Numbered from the stretch's first letter, positions 1 to 11,569 are shown. The stretch is 64,000 nucleotides of DNA from Buddleja alternifolia (GCA_019426215.1 CM033396.1:33461154-33525153), one strand, 5' to 3'. Numbers and translations are program-made. Notes: generated by a model from the letters alone, not told the origin.

Positions 1-653
1 TTCAAGATCTAAATATTCTAATCTTTTAAAATTAGAAGGATCTATTTTAATAAAAGGCTGCTATTAATATATTTAAAACTAAAAGGAATTTAATATAGTT
101 TTGGTGATCTCGTGTTATAGGTGGTGTGTTAAAATAAGTATTAACCCAATTATCTCTTCTAGTTATTAATTGGTTTCGTAATTCTAATATTAATTTCTGA
201 TTATTATAATCTAAGTTTTCTAAAGTATTAAGACAATCAATAAAAGAGTTCAAAATATTATCGGGTACAGGCATATAAATAACTTATGAGTGCAATAAAA
301 GTTTTATGCAAATTTATAAAAGCGGATTGAGATTCCCTTTTCTTTAAACTATGTATAATTTCTCTCATGGATTTAAATAATTCTTCAAGAAAATAAAGGG
401 ACTGAAATGAAAATAAGTAAAAAGTTTTAAGAACCCTTTGACTTGGTCAAAAATAGTGGCTGAAATAGTGAAAAATTACACTTGGCAAATTGTGGTGGAA
501 GGGGAATCCGGCTCCGAGTGCTGCTTAGAATCATCCTAGAATAACAAGCTTAGAGAAAAGTTCAAACTTCAAACTCATAGAGTGAGTAATTCATACACCT
601 TTGTTCATGTGCTTTACGTCACTATAGGACTGCTTCATTCATGTGCTTTACGT
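1..653. other. AT-rich stretch without a recognisable gene
   Basis: No supported gene. A 75-codon open frame lies on the minus strand at 47-274 (product rich in Asn, Leu and Ile); I do not recognise it and AT-rich DNA gives such frames by chance. A 21-bp direct repeat beginning TTCATGTGCTTTACG occurs at 604-624 and 638-658 with a 13-bp spacer; the second copy ends inside the start of the CACTA-like repeat that follows. Confidence 0.4.
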
Positions 654-1036
654 CACTAAAAGAAATAAATTATTAGTGATAAGATGTAAAGTAATAATAA
701 AATATATCATTAGTAATATATATAACGTTTTTTTATTTTGTATTAAAAATAATTTTAATAAGTTTAATAATAATAAAAATTATATACTCTCACTCCTAAT
801 AATTAGTAACTAAAAAATTACTGACAAGTGTTTAGTGAAAAATTAGTGAAAATAATATAACTGTCATTATTTATGTTGTCAAAAAAAAATATTTCAGTAA
901 TTTTCAGCAGCAACTTAAAAAGAATAATTTATACTAAAAATCATTATCGTAACAAAGCAAACAAATAAAGTTTATTAATTCATTATGTATATCTAATGAT
1001 AATTTAAACAATTTTTGCTTTACTTTTTGTTACTAA
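654..1036. mobile_element. CACTA-like MITE remnant (GTGACAA family)
   Basis: Begins CACTAAAAGAAATAAATT, close to a CACTA terminal repeat. It contains a segment of the type CATTATG-TATATCTAATG near 983 that recurs at 23341 inside another CACTA-like repeat. The right end is unclear and no 3-bp duplication could be verified, so the boundaries are approximate. Confidence 0.3.
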
Positions 1037-1085
1037 TAATAGTTATGGATATATAGATATATATAAAATTTAATGAATAATATTA

Positions 1086-1800
1086 AGTAGCTACTTGGTG
1101 TAGTGGTTGGGTGCAGGGGTGTTCATCGGTCGGTTTTTTAACCGAACCGAACCGAAATTTCAGTTTTCCTAAATTTCGGACCGAAAATCAAACCGAACAG
1201 TGTTGGTTCGGTTCGGTTCGGTCGGGTTTGTTCGGTTCGGTTAAAACCAAAAAATTAATTTTTATTTTTTAATTTTTTTTGCTATTGTTGTTCACTTTTT
1301 CTTTGAAATGCATACAGTTATATATTTATAATTATGTTTAACACGACCAACTAAAATTGATATAATAAAATTAAAAAGCGAACCGGTTCGATTCGATTTT
1401 TCGGTATAAATAAACAAATAAATAAGATACAAATAAATAATTAAAATTTAATTATGACTAATTTTAATTCATTTTCTTTACTTTCCTATAAGTTGTCACT
1501 AGGAAACACATTTTTTATAATTTTTGGTTTATATTATACTATATAAAAAATAATAAAAAAATAAAGATTTCGGATTTTTCGATTAACCGACCGAACCGAA
1601 ACTCCCAACCGAAAAACCGAAATTTGCAAAAAAAAAACAGAAAACCAAATCGAAATTTTCGGTTCGGTTTTCTATCCGGACCCAAATTTCTGTTCTCGAT
1701 CGTTTCAGTAGGTTCGGTTAATTATTGAACACCCCTAGTTGGGTGTTTTGTTTTCAGATTTTGCACACGAGTTTGAATTCCTTGGGTGTAAAATTTTTTT
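1086..1800 (+). repeat. SINE-like tRNA-derived head, split by a hAT MITE
   Basis: If the hAT MITE at 1114-1737 and one copy of its duplication are removed, the flanks join into a tRNA-like RNA polymerase III promoter: an A-box-like TGGTGTAGTGGTTGG (about 1097-1111) and a B-box-like GAGTTTGAATTCC (about 1770-1782). This is the pattern of plant SINE heads. No tail or target duplication of the SINE was found. Confidence 0.4.
1114..1737. mobile_element. hAT-type MITE, 624 bp, target duplication GTTGGGTG
   Basis: Terminal inverted repeats CAGGGGTGTTCA and TGAACACCCCTA are flanked by a perfect 8-bp direct repeat GTTGGGTG (1106-1113 and 1738-1745), diagnostic of the hAT superfamily. Both subterminal regions carry many copies of the motif CGGTTCGGTT or its complement, as is usual for transposase-binding repeats. 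It has no coding capacity, so it must be mobilised in trans. Confidence 0.92.
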
Positions 1801-2297
1801 CTATATCCAAAAGGCATGTCAAGTCATCAAATCCTTGTCCAAGTGGCATGGCAAGCAAGCGATTTTTCCTCCAAATTGAAAATCCCCAATTTGGCCCCTC
1901 ACTTGATCAGCACGCGCGATTTTTCAATTCCAAAATCGGAGTTGTGTTAGTTTTTGAAACATATGGAGTATTTTTGCTAGGAGCATATCTTAAAGGACCA
2001 AAAGTGAAAACCAATATACATAGCGGATGAAAAATTGCGTTTTCCCCTAATCTCGTCCAAGCACATGATTCGACGTGGATTGTTTTAGAGGATGAATCCA
2101 AATATTAAAATAAGATGGAATTAATCGAGCAGATATTAAAATAGGATGGACATTTTGTTCTGGAAATATTTTGACAATCTAAATTTTGTGATGTTAAATA
2201 TAAAGATAAAGCGTGAGGGTAAATTTTGAGATGTTAAATTTTGCACATGCATCGAGTGCGCATTATCGACTAGTGTGTGAGAAAGGAAAAGAGGATG
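1801..2297. other. Intergenic, nothing recognised
   Basis: A 101-codon plus-strand frame (1725-2030) starts inside the MITE end and crosses the SINE-like repeat, so it is not a gene. No conserved domain, repeat boundary or RNA gene is visible. Confidence 0.4.
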
Positions 2298-2305
2298 GGA
2301 CGAGG

Positions 2306-2660
2306 CAGTGGCGGATTTAGGATTTAATGTCAGTGGGGGCATCAGGGATGACCGAAAGGGGCGAGATTATTGTGATATAGCTATATAATTTGTCTTTTGC
2401 CAAATAGACGGAGCCCCCCGCGGTACGGTACGCTATATTTATGGGGAAAAATATAATAAAAAATTAGGTTCAATTACGATTTCTAAGCTGAAAATTCCAG
2501 ACGAAAATTAAAAATTTGGTATTGAGGCGGGGCACTTTAATATTTTGAGGGGGGACATTTATGTAATTTAAAAATTAAAATTTAAAAATATACTATACTG
2601 AAAAAAAAAAAAAAATCAGGGGGGCACTGCCCCCCTCAAATGTATATAGGTCCGCCCCTG
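2306..2660. mobile_element. hAT-type MITE, 355 bp, target duplication GGACGAGG
   Basis: Starts CAGTGGCGGA and ends TCCGCCCCTG (inverted match 9 of 10), flanked by a perfect 8-bp duplication GGACGAGG at 2298-2305 and 2661-2668. The interior is AT-rich with G-runs and C-runs near the ends and no coding frame. The CAGTGGCGGA terminus is a common plant hAT MITE signature. Confidence 0.92.
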
Positions 2661-2668
2661 GGACGAGG

Positions 2669-3089
2669 GGAAATTCATAGAGGGGGTCAACGTCACATGA
2701 TGTTTTGTACTGAGCATTTTGGGCATTATTTTAAAAAAAAAAATCCACTCCAGCCCCAACTTTGATTTTTGTTGTAGAATGCCCGCTATCTCCGTTTCCA
2801 GCAGAATATTCATATTCATGGAGTTCGTTATATACGCTCTTTGTTGTTATTTACAAAAAATCTCCCAGATTCGAATAAAGTCCATTGATGCGTAAACGTA
2901 ATGCATCAATATTCTTTCATAATATTCTCGTTCTTCACAAAAATACTAGAGAGAAAATCTCAAGATTTTTATAAATGATAATAATATCTTTTACAAAAAA
3001 CCTTGAACACCTTATTTGGGTGAGTATCACTTTTCATCCCATCAATTTGCTCCCATCCAATTGGGGTTAGAATCATTATGTATTCCTCA
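2669..3089. other. Intergenic, nothing recognised
   Basis: AT-rich sequence between two transposon insertions. No frame longer than about 70 codons and no repeat boundary was found. Confidence 0.4.
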
Positions 3090-3302
3090 GGGAAATTTCA
3101 TTTATGACCCGTAGAATTTTGCTCATTTCAGATTTTATCTCATTGGAATTTCAATTGCATTTTTTTGTCCCATAAAACTCACAAAGTTGCACTTTTAGTT
3201 CTAGACGTCAAAAAATAGATGAAAAAAGGCAAGCGTCATATACGCACTGTTTATGACACTCGCCATTTTCCATCTATTTTTTATTGTTGGGACCAAAAGT
3301 AT

Positions 3303-3942
3303 TGCTAGGAATGGTAGCATCAGAGTACGAATAAATAATCAAGAAAAACATAAAAACTAAGCCTAAAAAAATGAACAACTGGATTCTAACATAGTTCGGC
3401 ATAATTGTCTACATCCACCAGTCAACCTAGATCTACATCTTTATTTCTCAAATTGAATATGAGTACATTAATGAATTACAAATTGAGTTCTACTATTTAT
3501 AATAGTGGAGAAACCTAAACCCTAACAAAAAAGGAAACAATCCTAATTGGCAAATGAAGTAATTCTTAAATACAATAGGAAATAATTCTAATCAAATTAG
3601 AACTCAAATATGCCAAAATTCGCCAAACTTGTACCCCAAGACACAAAATTCGCCTAAAAAACAAGCTGCCAGCTCACGGCTCCACCGCATAATTCTTCTA
3701 CGGCCACTACATGGCCGCACTACGGCGAGCAGATAGCCTCGCTGCAGCGCGGCCTCAATTGCAATTTTCTCTCGCTGCGATGCGGCGAGCCATTATGCTC
3801 GCAGCAGCGTAGCGTTTTTCGCCTACCCAGCCGTGCCCTCTTTTTTGACCCATTCGTGACCCTGGTCAACCTCGAACCTTCTTGGCTCTATTTTGGCTTC
3901 TCTTCTTAACCTTATTTTGATCTGACTCCACCAAACCCATCA
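3303..3942 (-). repeat. 3' LTR of copy 1
   Basis: On the minus strand it runs TGATGGGTTTGG to ATTCCTAGCA (640 bp). It aligns with 7582-7610 plus 8502-9128: both contain the stretch around ACCTAGATCTA, the block reading GAGTTCTACTATTTATAATA and a GC-rich GCTGCAGCG-type region near 3730-3800 and 8850-9000. Confidence 0.82.
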
Positions 3943-4005
3943 AACTCCCACTTGGAGACTGATCAAAATAACTTAAACTCAACTTGAACCACCACTTCAC
4001 TTTTT

Positions 4006-4228
4006 CTAAGTGAACCTCAGTCTTGTTGGCACATCTCCAAACCTAATGGAGATAAAAATCATGAGAAATCCCCATATCTCGTTAACTCCTCCATCCTCTA
4101 GTGTCACCCACTTGATAGACTCTCTCAACTGCACAATGTTTTCCTCTTTTTGAACCCTCATCACTACCTTATTCTTTTGGTGATCAGCCAACTCCTGAAT
4201 GTCGTGGCATATCCATGTTGTTCCACCT
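4006..4228 (-). pseudogene. Remnant of the copy 1 internal reading frame
   Basis: The minus-strand frame reads through the motif ICHDIQELADHQKNKVVMRV and then QKEENIVQL. Copy 2 (near 12440-12530, plus strand) encodes ICHGLQEFADHQKNKVVVRV in the same position relative to its LTRs, so this frame was coding in a common ancestor. I do not recognise the domain. The frame is interrupted upstream by the hAT insertion at 4237. Confidence 0.45.
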
Positions 4229-4236
4229 GACCTGTG

Positions 4237-6687
4237 TAGGGATGGCAATGGAGCGGGTATGAATCGGGTTTGTGAAAACCCAGTACCCGTCCCATTTAAC
4301 TTTACTGATACCCACAACCCGCCCCACCCCACTTCCCAACCCATCCCGTCCCACCCCACTTCCCAACACACCCGCCCCCGCCCAGCCAAATACCTGGCAG
4401 GTTCAAGTTTTACCCATTAAACCCGAATAAGTCATGAGAATTTATTAATTAATCCAACCTACAATCATCTGACCCGAATCCGAATAATCCAATAACTAAT
4501 AAACTTACAACATAGACAAACATCATAAAATCCACACAAATAATAATCAAATCAGTAATAAGAAAAGGGTATTATCTCTATATGAGACTTTTCAACTTCA
4601 CATCTTCGCTATTCAATTTTGGTTAACCAATGAAATTTAATAAAAAAATAAAAAAAGTTCAATTATGCAAACTTTTGTTGGGTTTCGCAAAAAATTGCGC
4701 AGCGGAAATTAAATAACCCACAGTGTTATCTCGATTTGCATAGATGAATTGAAAAAGCTCACTAAAACTTACCCGTTGAAGAGAAATGGTTGGAGAACTC
4801 AATCCTTCTTCAAAAAATCGAATTATTGAAGTCTCAAAATCTTTAATCCTCGTGTGATCCACTCTTCTTGAATTCCTTGAGGTTTTCTTGAAGTTTGATC
4901 CGAACAACGAACACGTGCTGTCTCTAAATTATCACGCGGATTGATAGACGAAAATTTTTCCTCTTTTCTTCCTTGTTCACCGATGGCTAGGGTATAGGAG
5001 AGAGGGAGAAGTTTTTCTTTTTCTTTCTAGGAGAGTTGTGTGAATTATGAATTCATCTAGGTTAAAAATCTTTAAGTGTTGTATTTAATAGCACTTGACT
5101 TGTTGACTAAGACAAAGGTCAAGAGCCCATGTTCGGCATCCAAGTGGATGCCCAAACTCAGCCATAGGAGGCGTCCAAACGGACCCTTTTTATTTGGCCC
5201 GGCTCATCTCTTGTTTTAATTAGTTCTCTATTATTTAATTAATTATTTATTATATCTAATAAATAAATATATTAATTAAATAACCAAATTAATTAGATAA
5301 ATCAATTCACTAATTTATTTTCTTGTGAAATTAATTAATAATTAATCTTATCTTTATAATTAATTATCACATCTAATGAGAAATTAATTATTCATTTTTA
5401 ATTTATCCCATAAATTAAATCTCCTAGTTTCAAATAGAGAAATCCTTTTATTTTTCTTTATCAACCCTTTAGCGCGATTCTTTAGGTTTGTTTCGTTTAG
5501 CAATTAGAGGAATCTAAAGAAAGTGGGCAACACCTAGCCAGTCACGTGGCCGACTTCGTAGCCCAAACGAAATCGAATGAATGAATCATTCCACAACTTT
5601 CCAACCGTAAATTCCGTATACGTATAAACCCTTTGTTCACGTGTCCTAGTCAAGTGAGAGTCACAGTGATGTCAAACTCACTGAACTTGACCATATGTAT
5701 TAATTATAATAATATGAGATCCTTGAGTTCGATTTAGTGCCTCGCACAATCGTCTCTATTGTTTTGGCCAAAGACTTTGATCTCTATTATTTATAGTCAC
5801 ATAGGACACTTTCTCATTCACTTATGAGAGAACAAATACCATATTAGTTATCATCTAAGACTACCACTTGTCCATCAAGCCGCATTTCGAGGTCAACCCC
5901 ACCAATAAGTGAATTGGGTCTAATTATTCTAGTGGCAGATTTGACGTCACAAGTGTATCTTCAGCCTGATACTTCAGGTCATAGGTTTACTTATACCTAT
6001 TATGAATAGTCAGTTCTGTCATTGACAGTCACAGAGTAAAAACTCATCTGATAGAATCGATACGAGTCGTGTTCGAGCATATCAGTTCCACTGATGTGCC
6101 TACAACCCTAAGCTCCCACATCAGATGGTGTTCGACTAGCACTTCCATGTCAAAGCCCAGATTGTACAAGTATTCTTAGTCTTTATTTGTCCATTAAAGA
6201 CTTCATATCACTCGCAAAAGTGTTTAAGTAATTAAGATCAATCTCTCTAGTGCTAATCTTTCTATCTAATAGGAAGTAGAGAGATTACACTAAAAATATG
6301 GACAAAACGTTTTACACTACTTATAGATGCAGATAAGATTTAAGTGAAAATAAAACAATGCCTTTTATTATTAAAAGAGAATAAGTTTGTTACAAGTGAG
6401 ATGCCCTATCATTCTATCCTCTATGGCATTTGAGGGCATAATCCTGACAACTTTATGTTATGTTGAAGATATTAAATAAAAATTAATAATTTATTTATTA
6501 GAATAATATTAGCGGAGTGGGTTATGGGGCGGGTTGCACCATACCCACTACCCGCCCCATACCTGTCGGGTCATAAATTTAATATTCATAACCCGCCCCA
6601 TAACCCATTTGGTGTACCCAAATCTGTTCCACCAAGGTGGGTTCGGGGCAAATATACCAATCTAACCCTGTCCCATTGCCATCCCTA
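4237..6687. mobile_element. hAT-type element, TIR TAGGGATGGCAAT, split by a solo LTR
   Basis: Left end TAGGGATGGCAATGGAGCGG; right end, reversed, TAGGGATGGCAATGGGACAG. Flanks GACCTGTG (4229-4236) and GACCCATG (6688-6695) match 6 of 8, an aged hAT duplication. Subterminal regions are rich in ACCCGCCCC and GGGCGGG blocks. Own sequence is about 670 bp; the remainder is the LTR at 4676-6449. It belongs to the same family as 9508-10154. Confidence 0.78.
4676..6449 (-). mobile_element. Solo LTR, 1774 bp, target duplication ACTTT
   Basis: Plus-strand ends TGTTGGGTTTCG and ATCCTGACA give the canonical TG...CA, with perfect 5-bp duplications ACTTT at 4671-4675 and 6450-6454. Orientation is probably minus: that strand ends with GCTGCGCAATTTTTTGCG-type sequence and ACCCAACA. 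No internal region remains, as expected after LTR-LTR recombination. A diverged relative lies at about 30150-31560; shared blocks include TAGCGCGA and CACCTAGCCA near 5470-5540. Confidence 0.8.
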
Positions 6688-6696
6688 GACCCATGG

Positions 6697-7568
6697 ATAT
6701 AGGTTACTCCAAAATCCAGAACATGTCACAACCTAAACTGCCTAGATCAACCCGTCTGCTGACATTCTTACTCCAAGGACTTTTTCTAACTGCAATCCCG
6801 GATCCCTCACATATCTACTTTCTGCCGCTACATAAGCTATGTTTGATCCATCCGCCTATTTAGTTTTTCAATGGCCAACTCGGGTCACTGACACACCTGC
6901 TTAATGCTTCCACTCCACAAGCTATGTCACATCCCTCTGCCACAAAAAACCCCGACTCGCGAATCTACTTACTCGATTTCGCATCCTGCTTCCATGACTT
7001 CTGGCTCTACGTATGCCCCCCCTAGCGTCGTGCCTCTGCCTCATGGATCTCTCTACGTAGATCTACCTCTACAACCCTATCCTCTGGTATCTCGACTACA
7101 CAGCTCTATCCTCTCGGTTATCGATTCTGTAACTCTGACCTCTGGCTTGGTGGATTTATTTTCTGGGCAATGTAACTCTACCATCCCGATTTCGGGCAAC
7201 TCGTTCGCTCTCACTTGGCAACACGAATTTGCTCTCTGACCTTTGGCTTCATGTCTACCCACCTGGCAACACAAAACTGCCTCTGCTACTGCGAATCAGC
7301 CTATGTGCTAGCACCACGATTTCCCAACATTTTCTCATTGACGTTCAACGAGATTACTCTTTTTCGGTTGGTGACCTAACTGACCTCATCCTCCTCTGTC
7401 ATCTTCTCCGGCTTCACCACGACCTCAATTGTGCCCCCTGCAACAAAATTGTCGAGCTTCATTATCTTCCATCTCCTACCATCGTTCCCACGATGAAATT
7501 CGCGTTTAACCAAAAACACTTCCCCATAGATCGAGATTCAGGAGCTCTTCTAAATCTACAACCTATAA
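6697..7568 (-). pseudogene. 5' internal region of LTR copy 1, decayed unknown frame
   Basis: Minus-strand sequence downstream of the primer-binding site. A short ATG frame starts at about 7656 in the LTR leader (MGKCFWLNAN near 7520). A second conserved frame (7077-7274) contains the motif KSTKPEVRVTESITERIE. Copy 2 has KSTEPEV and VTVSVVERAE in the matching place. The plus-strand frames 6904-7648 are the antisense of this conserved block and are not genes. No known domain was recognised. Confidence 0.4.
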
Positions 7569-7581
7569 CTCGGATACCAGT

Positions 7582-9128
7582 TGTTAGGGATGGTAGCATC
7601 AGAGCACGAAAGAAAGCGTCGGGTACTTTGGTTGAAGATATAATATAGCTTCCCAAGCGGACGGAAGAAGACCCGCCTGTTGTATTGGTTGAGTCGGAGA
7701 CACTTTCACTAAGTAAGGCGGCTAGCTAATCCACGGATGCTGTTTAGGGTAACTTGCTTCCGAGCGTGAGATTCTCCTTAGCATGAAAATGCCTTCATCG
7801 ACATCCATCTCGATCTACTAAGCTTTTTCCAAAACCTGGCAGCAAGACAAAAAAACTAGGAGAAAGGGGGGCATTCCCACTCAAGAATGAATGCCCTCCA
7901 CTAGAAAGCGATTCCACTTGAGGCAGAGCCTCACGATAGATTGTATCTCAAAGAACATACCCTAGGATTCCATAGCAAACAACACATAACGATACGGCGA
8001 AGTTTGGGGCTACTATCTAAACATGAAACAAGGGGCCTTAAGGCCTTTTATGAGCATGGTTTAATGACTATTCTTATAGCTCCTGACCACTTTCACAATC
8101 TAGTTCAAGCAACCGTGAGAATCATGAGGGCTTCTCTTCCCGATAGAAGACCCAGCGATCTACGACCAACGGGAGGACATTGCATAGGGGTCTATTACAA
8201 CAAACTACAACAAAAGGCGGCTATCTCCTTGTGAAAGTCTAGAGGAAAAGGAAATCCTCTCATGTGTAAGACAGGCGAGGGTAAGAGGAGATACTGGAGT
8301 GGCCTAACGTAGAACCCAGAAATGGGCTGGCGCGAGGGTTGAACATAACTGAGAAAGGATGAAACCCCCTCCAGAAGCGCCTATTAGAAACTAAGGAGAG
8401 TACTATCTGTCCGATTGAGTTCGTAATAAATGGGGAGTACGCTCCCCAGCTTTCAGCAGGTCTACTCCGGCTCCGTGTTCGCTTTGCTCCTTATCTCAAG
8501 AAACAATATAACCTAAGCCTAAGCATGAAGATAACAAACACGAGGATTTTAACATGGTTCGGCATAATTTCCTACATCCACGAGCCAACCTAGATCTATA
8601 TCTTTATTTCTCAAATTAAAAATGAGTACATCAATGAATTACAAATTGAGTTCTACTATTTATAATAGTGAAGAAACCTAAACCCTAATAAATTAGGTAA
8701 CAATTCTAATTGACAAAGGGACTAATTCCTAAACACAATAGGAAATATTTCTAATCTATCTCGTACTCAAATATGCCAAAATCAGCTAAACGTGCATCCT
8801 AAGACACAAAATTTGCAAAAGAAACACGCTGCAAGCTCACGGCTGCAGCGAGTGGAAATGCTCGCTGCATCGGCGTTCTTCTACGACCACTGCATGGCTG
8901 CGCTGCGGTGAGCATAAAGCCTCGCCGCAGCTCGGCCGGCCTCGGCTGCACTTCTGTCTTACCGTGCTGCGGCAAGCCATATTGCTTGCTGCAGCACAGC
9001 GTTTCTCGTCTGCCCCGCCGTGCCCTCTTTTTCGAACCTTTCGTGATCCCGGTCAACCTTGACCCTTCTTGACTCTATTTTGGCTCCTCTTCATGACCCT
9101 ATTTTCATCCAACTCCACCAACCCATCA
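7582..9128 (-). repeat. 5' LTR of copy 1, split by a foreign insert
   Basis: LTR pieces 7582-7610 (TGTTAGGGATGGTAGCATC) and about 8502-9128 together give about 656 bp, matching the 640-bp LTR at 3303-3942. The break falls at a point that is continuous in the other LTR. Confidence 0.78.
7611..8501. other. Organelle-like DNA insert (possible mitochondrial transfer)
   Basis: About 890 bp with clearly higher GC than its neighbours, no terminal repeats and no clear target duplication, inserted in an LTR. Its texture (phrases such as TTCGCTTTGCTCC, ACGCTCCCCAGC and runs like AAAGGGGGGC) resembles plant mitochondrial intergenic DNA. The longest frame is 97 codons (7941-8234) and is unassigned. I could not match it to a named organelle gene, so the origin is inference. 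Confidence 0.38.
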
Positions 9129-9507
9129 AGTACAACTTTTTCAGTCTTATAGAACCAAAAGTTAACTGAAATTCCAATGAGACTAAATTTAAAATGAGCT
9201 AAGTCCTATAAAACTAAAAGTAAATGTTTCCCGTATTTCTTATATTGCGTCATTTAATTTCTAAAATTCTCACATTTAATTAGTCTCAAGCAAACATTTC
9301 GTCTAATAGACTATTCGAGAACTAATTTGTGCGTGAAAAATTGAATAAATGAAGGGAAAATCATAATTGGGTTTTTATTCATCTTAGGACATTTTCTTCA
9401 TTACAATCATAAACGATGTCTATCTGACTTGATAGTCCAAGTACCTTAGTGCCCACCATGGCGAGAAGGCTGAAAAGACGAATTTAAGTTTTCTATCTTT
9501 TTCTCGA

Positions 9508-10154
9508 TAGACATGGCAATAGGGCGGGTATGAGACGGGTATAGCGGGATTCAGGACTCGCCCCGTTAAGAAACTTTTATACCCGGACCTAGTAATTACC
9601 CGTCCCGTCCCGCCCCGGACCCGATCGGTACCGAGTGAGTCCAGGTTCTATCCGTTAGACCCGGTCAATTTTTATTTTTTTGACTTTTTTTTTTTTGCCT
9701 ATTTTGTTCTCACAAATACATTCAAAACAAATAAATAAGTAAATAACATCGAATTGATGATTCAACGTATACACATCCACCACAAGTCATCCGTTACTAG
9801 AGAATGAGAAGTGGGTTTTGAGTTTAGACTTTTGATTCTAATTAATTGACTCCTTTTTTTTATCTAGTTAAGGTTGTAAAATACGTTGTTATTGCAAATA
9901 GCACTTTTTTGATACAATTTATAAATACTAATAAGTTTTAATAATAATTAGATATATAAAATTTAAAAATTATTATAATTTTATTAATCGGGGCTGGTCC
10001 AGGTCTGGGTCCGGGGCGAGTATCGACTGGATTCGTTCCCCGCCCCTGATCCGGCCGATTCTTGAATTTCAATACCCGGACCCTACCTCGAACCCATTTT
10101 TTAGACTCATACCAGCCCGGGTACTCATTAGACCCGGATTCATTGTCATCCGTA
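9508..10154. mobile_element. hAT-type MITE, 647 bp, same family as 4237-6687
   Basis: Ends TAGACATGGCAAT and ATTGTCATCCGTA are imperfect inverted repeats of the TAGGGATGGCAAT family. Flanks TTTCTCGA (9500-9507) and CTTCTCGA (10155-10162) agree at 7 of 8 bases. Subterminal regions have repeated ACCCGG and GGGCGGGT blocks. No coding capacity. Confidence 0.8.
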
Positions 10155-11172
10155 CTTCTCGATAGCTTGTAAGGTTTAATTTTTCTTTCATGAGTTCTGT
10201 TAGTAATGAAATCATCGATTTAAATTTTCTTGTGGAGTGAACGCACAAAAACAAACCAAAGGAGCACGAATCATTAGATTGAACCTTGAAACGATAATCC
10301 TATAGATTGAATATCGAACTTGAAATGAGTCATGATATTATTTTTTGCCAAAATAAACATTGAATAACTTAAAAGATGTAGTGTCACATAAAAATTGATG
10401 GAACGCTCCACAATAACAAACCAAAGTCAAATGACTGAATCTAGTAAGAAATGACTGAATCTAGTAAGAAATGATATAAAAGTATAAACATGTATTTGAT
10501 CGTAATATCAAGAAAAATGAACAGCCAAAACACTAAACTTAAGGATAAAATACTAAGATCGAAAACAAGAAATAATGGTCACATGTCCACATTTAAATCG
10601 ATATAAATCGAACCAACAAAACAATTATAAAACTAGAAAAAAGATGCAACGAAATAGGTCGCAATTCCACATTTGATTTTGTTCAAAAAAAGACAGAACC
10701 AATGGAAAATAACAAGACCCAGATTAGCAAACAAGGGATCATAATGTCTGCATGTAAATTCGAATAACGGAAGCCACTGAAAATTTAACAAGATCGACAA
10801 CAAATGTACTCATAAGAATACTACCAAACTCAACTACATAAACAACTGACAAAATGACAAAGCATCACATAAATATAACCAAATATGGACAGAACAACAA
10901 AGAAAATCTCGCCGAATATAAATTAAAAACAACTAATAACAATATAAATGTCATGGATCGATACAAGGATAGAATTCAAAATAAATGGAGAAGCCAAAAG
11001 ATTGCACATATATCGATACAAGGGAGCAAGTTTACCCAAGTTCACCATTGTGCTTTGTTAGCCAAAAATATAGAAAAAAATAAATGGAACCATCTTATGG
11101 TTCTGATCAAGTACGAAGCGAAAGCAAACGGCATCTAATATCAAAAACAAGAACTCTATCAAATTCGCTCAT
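10155..11172. other. AT-rich intergenic DNA
   Basis: No recognised gene. A short direct repeat of the unit AATGACTGAATCTAGTAAG lies at 10430-10470. The 94-codon frame at 10854-11138 is Asn/Lys-rich, without a start context or a domain, and is probably chance. Confidence 0.4.
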
Positions 11173-11512
11173 CCAAGTGATGTATTTATGGAGATTGATT
11201 GATACTATTGATTTCACAGTTGACTTATATTTGAATTGTTTTTTCTAAATACTTAAGAATATGATTTTATTTCCTATTTAAATTAGGTTTTAGTTTTCTT
11301 GATTATCAAGTCTCCTAATATATAAATAGGAGCTCTCAACTTGTAATTATTTGATTCACTCGTCCTACTAAAAAATAAAGATATACATCTAGTGTTGGCT
11401 CATGGATGTAGGCAAATCGCCGAACCACGTTAAAATCCTCATGTTCATCTTTTTGGTTTCTTGCTTTTATTATTTATTTTCTTCATGCTCTGATGCTACC
11501 ATTCCTAACAAC

Positions 11513-11524
11513 TGGTATCAGAGC
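11513..11524 (+). promoter_or_regulatory. Primer-binding site for initiator tRNA-Met
   Basis: TGGTATCAGAGC two bases after the 5' LTR end, the standard minus-strand priming site of plant copia-type elements. Confidence 0.9.
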
Positions 11525-11569
11525 CATATATTTGTATATTTAGGAGACATCTTAGATCTAGATCTATGG

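Larger units (their letters stand above)
3303..9128 (-). mobile_element. Non-autonomous copia-like LTR retroelement (copy 1), target duplication AGTAT/AGTAC
   Basis: Minus orientation. The 3' LTR is 3303-3942; the 5' LTR is 7582-9128, split by an insert at about 7611-8501. The primer-binding site just inside the 5' LTR reads ACTGGTATCCGAG on the minus strand (7569-7581), close to the initiator-tRNA-Met site. A polypurine tract CCAAGTGGGAG lies next to the 3' LTR (about 3944-3955). Flanks AGTAT (3298-3302) and AGTAC (9129-9133) are a 5-bp duplication with one change. No reverse transcriptase or integrase is present. The interior carries a later hAT element. Confidence 0.82.
3090..9232. mobile_element. 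Mutator-type MITE (about 317 bp of own sequence) split by an LTR element
   Basis: Outermost layer of a nest. The left arm (3090-3302) starts GGGAAATTTCATTTATGACC. The right arm (9129-9232), read in reverse, starts GGGAAACATTTAC and stays alignable with the left arm for about 100 bp. The flanks GTATTCCTCA (3080-3089) and GTATTTCTTA (9233-9242) match 8 of 10, fitting an aged 9-10-bp Mutator duplication. Everything from 3303 to 9128 was inserted later. Confidence 0.7.

Noticed and set aside
1086..1113. A possible tRNA gene
   Set aside because: Only A- and B-box-like motifs; no cloverleaf can be formed, so SINE-like is the better reading. No other tRNA or rRNA gene was seen.
4006..4420. Gly/Trp-rich and Pro-rich frames over the hAT terminus
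   Set aside because: Part of the frame reads GGGTGGGG-type subterminal repeats of the hAT element.
6904..7648. Plus-strand frames of 111 and 139 codons with Ser/Leu/Pro-rich products, similar to minus frames at 11756-12155
   Set aside because: Similarity between the two copies is explained by the sense strand of the LTR elements; sense-frame conservation is clearer and these are antisense.
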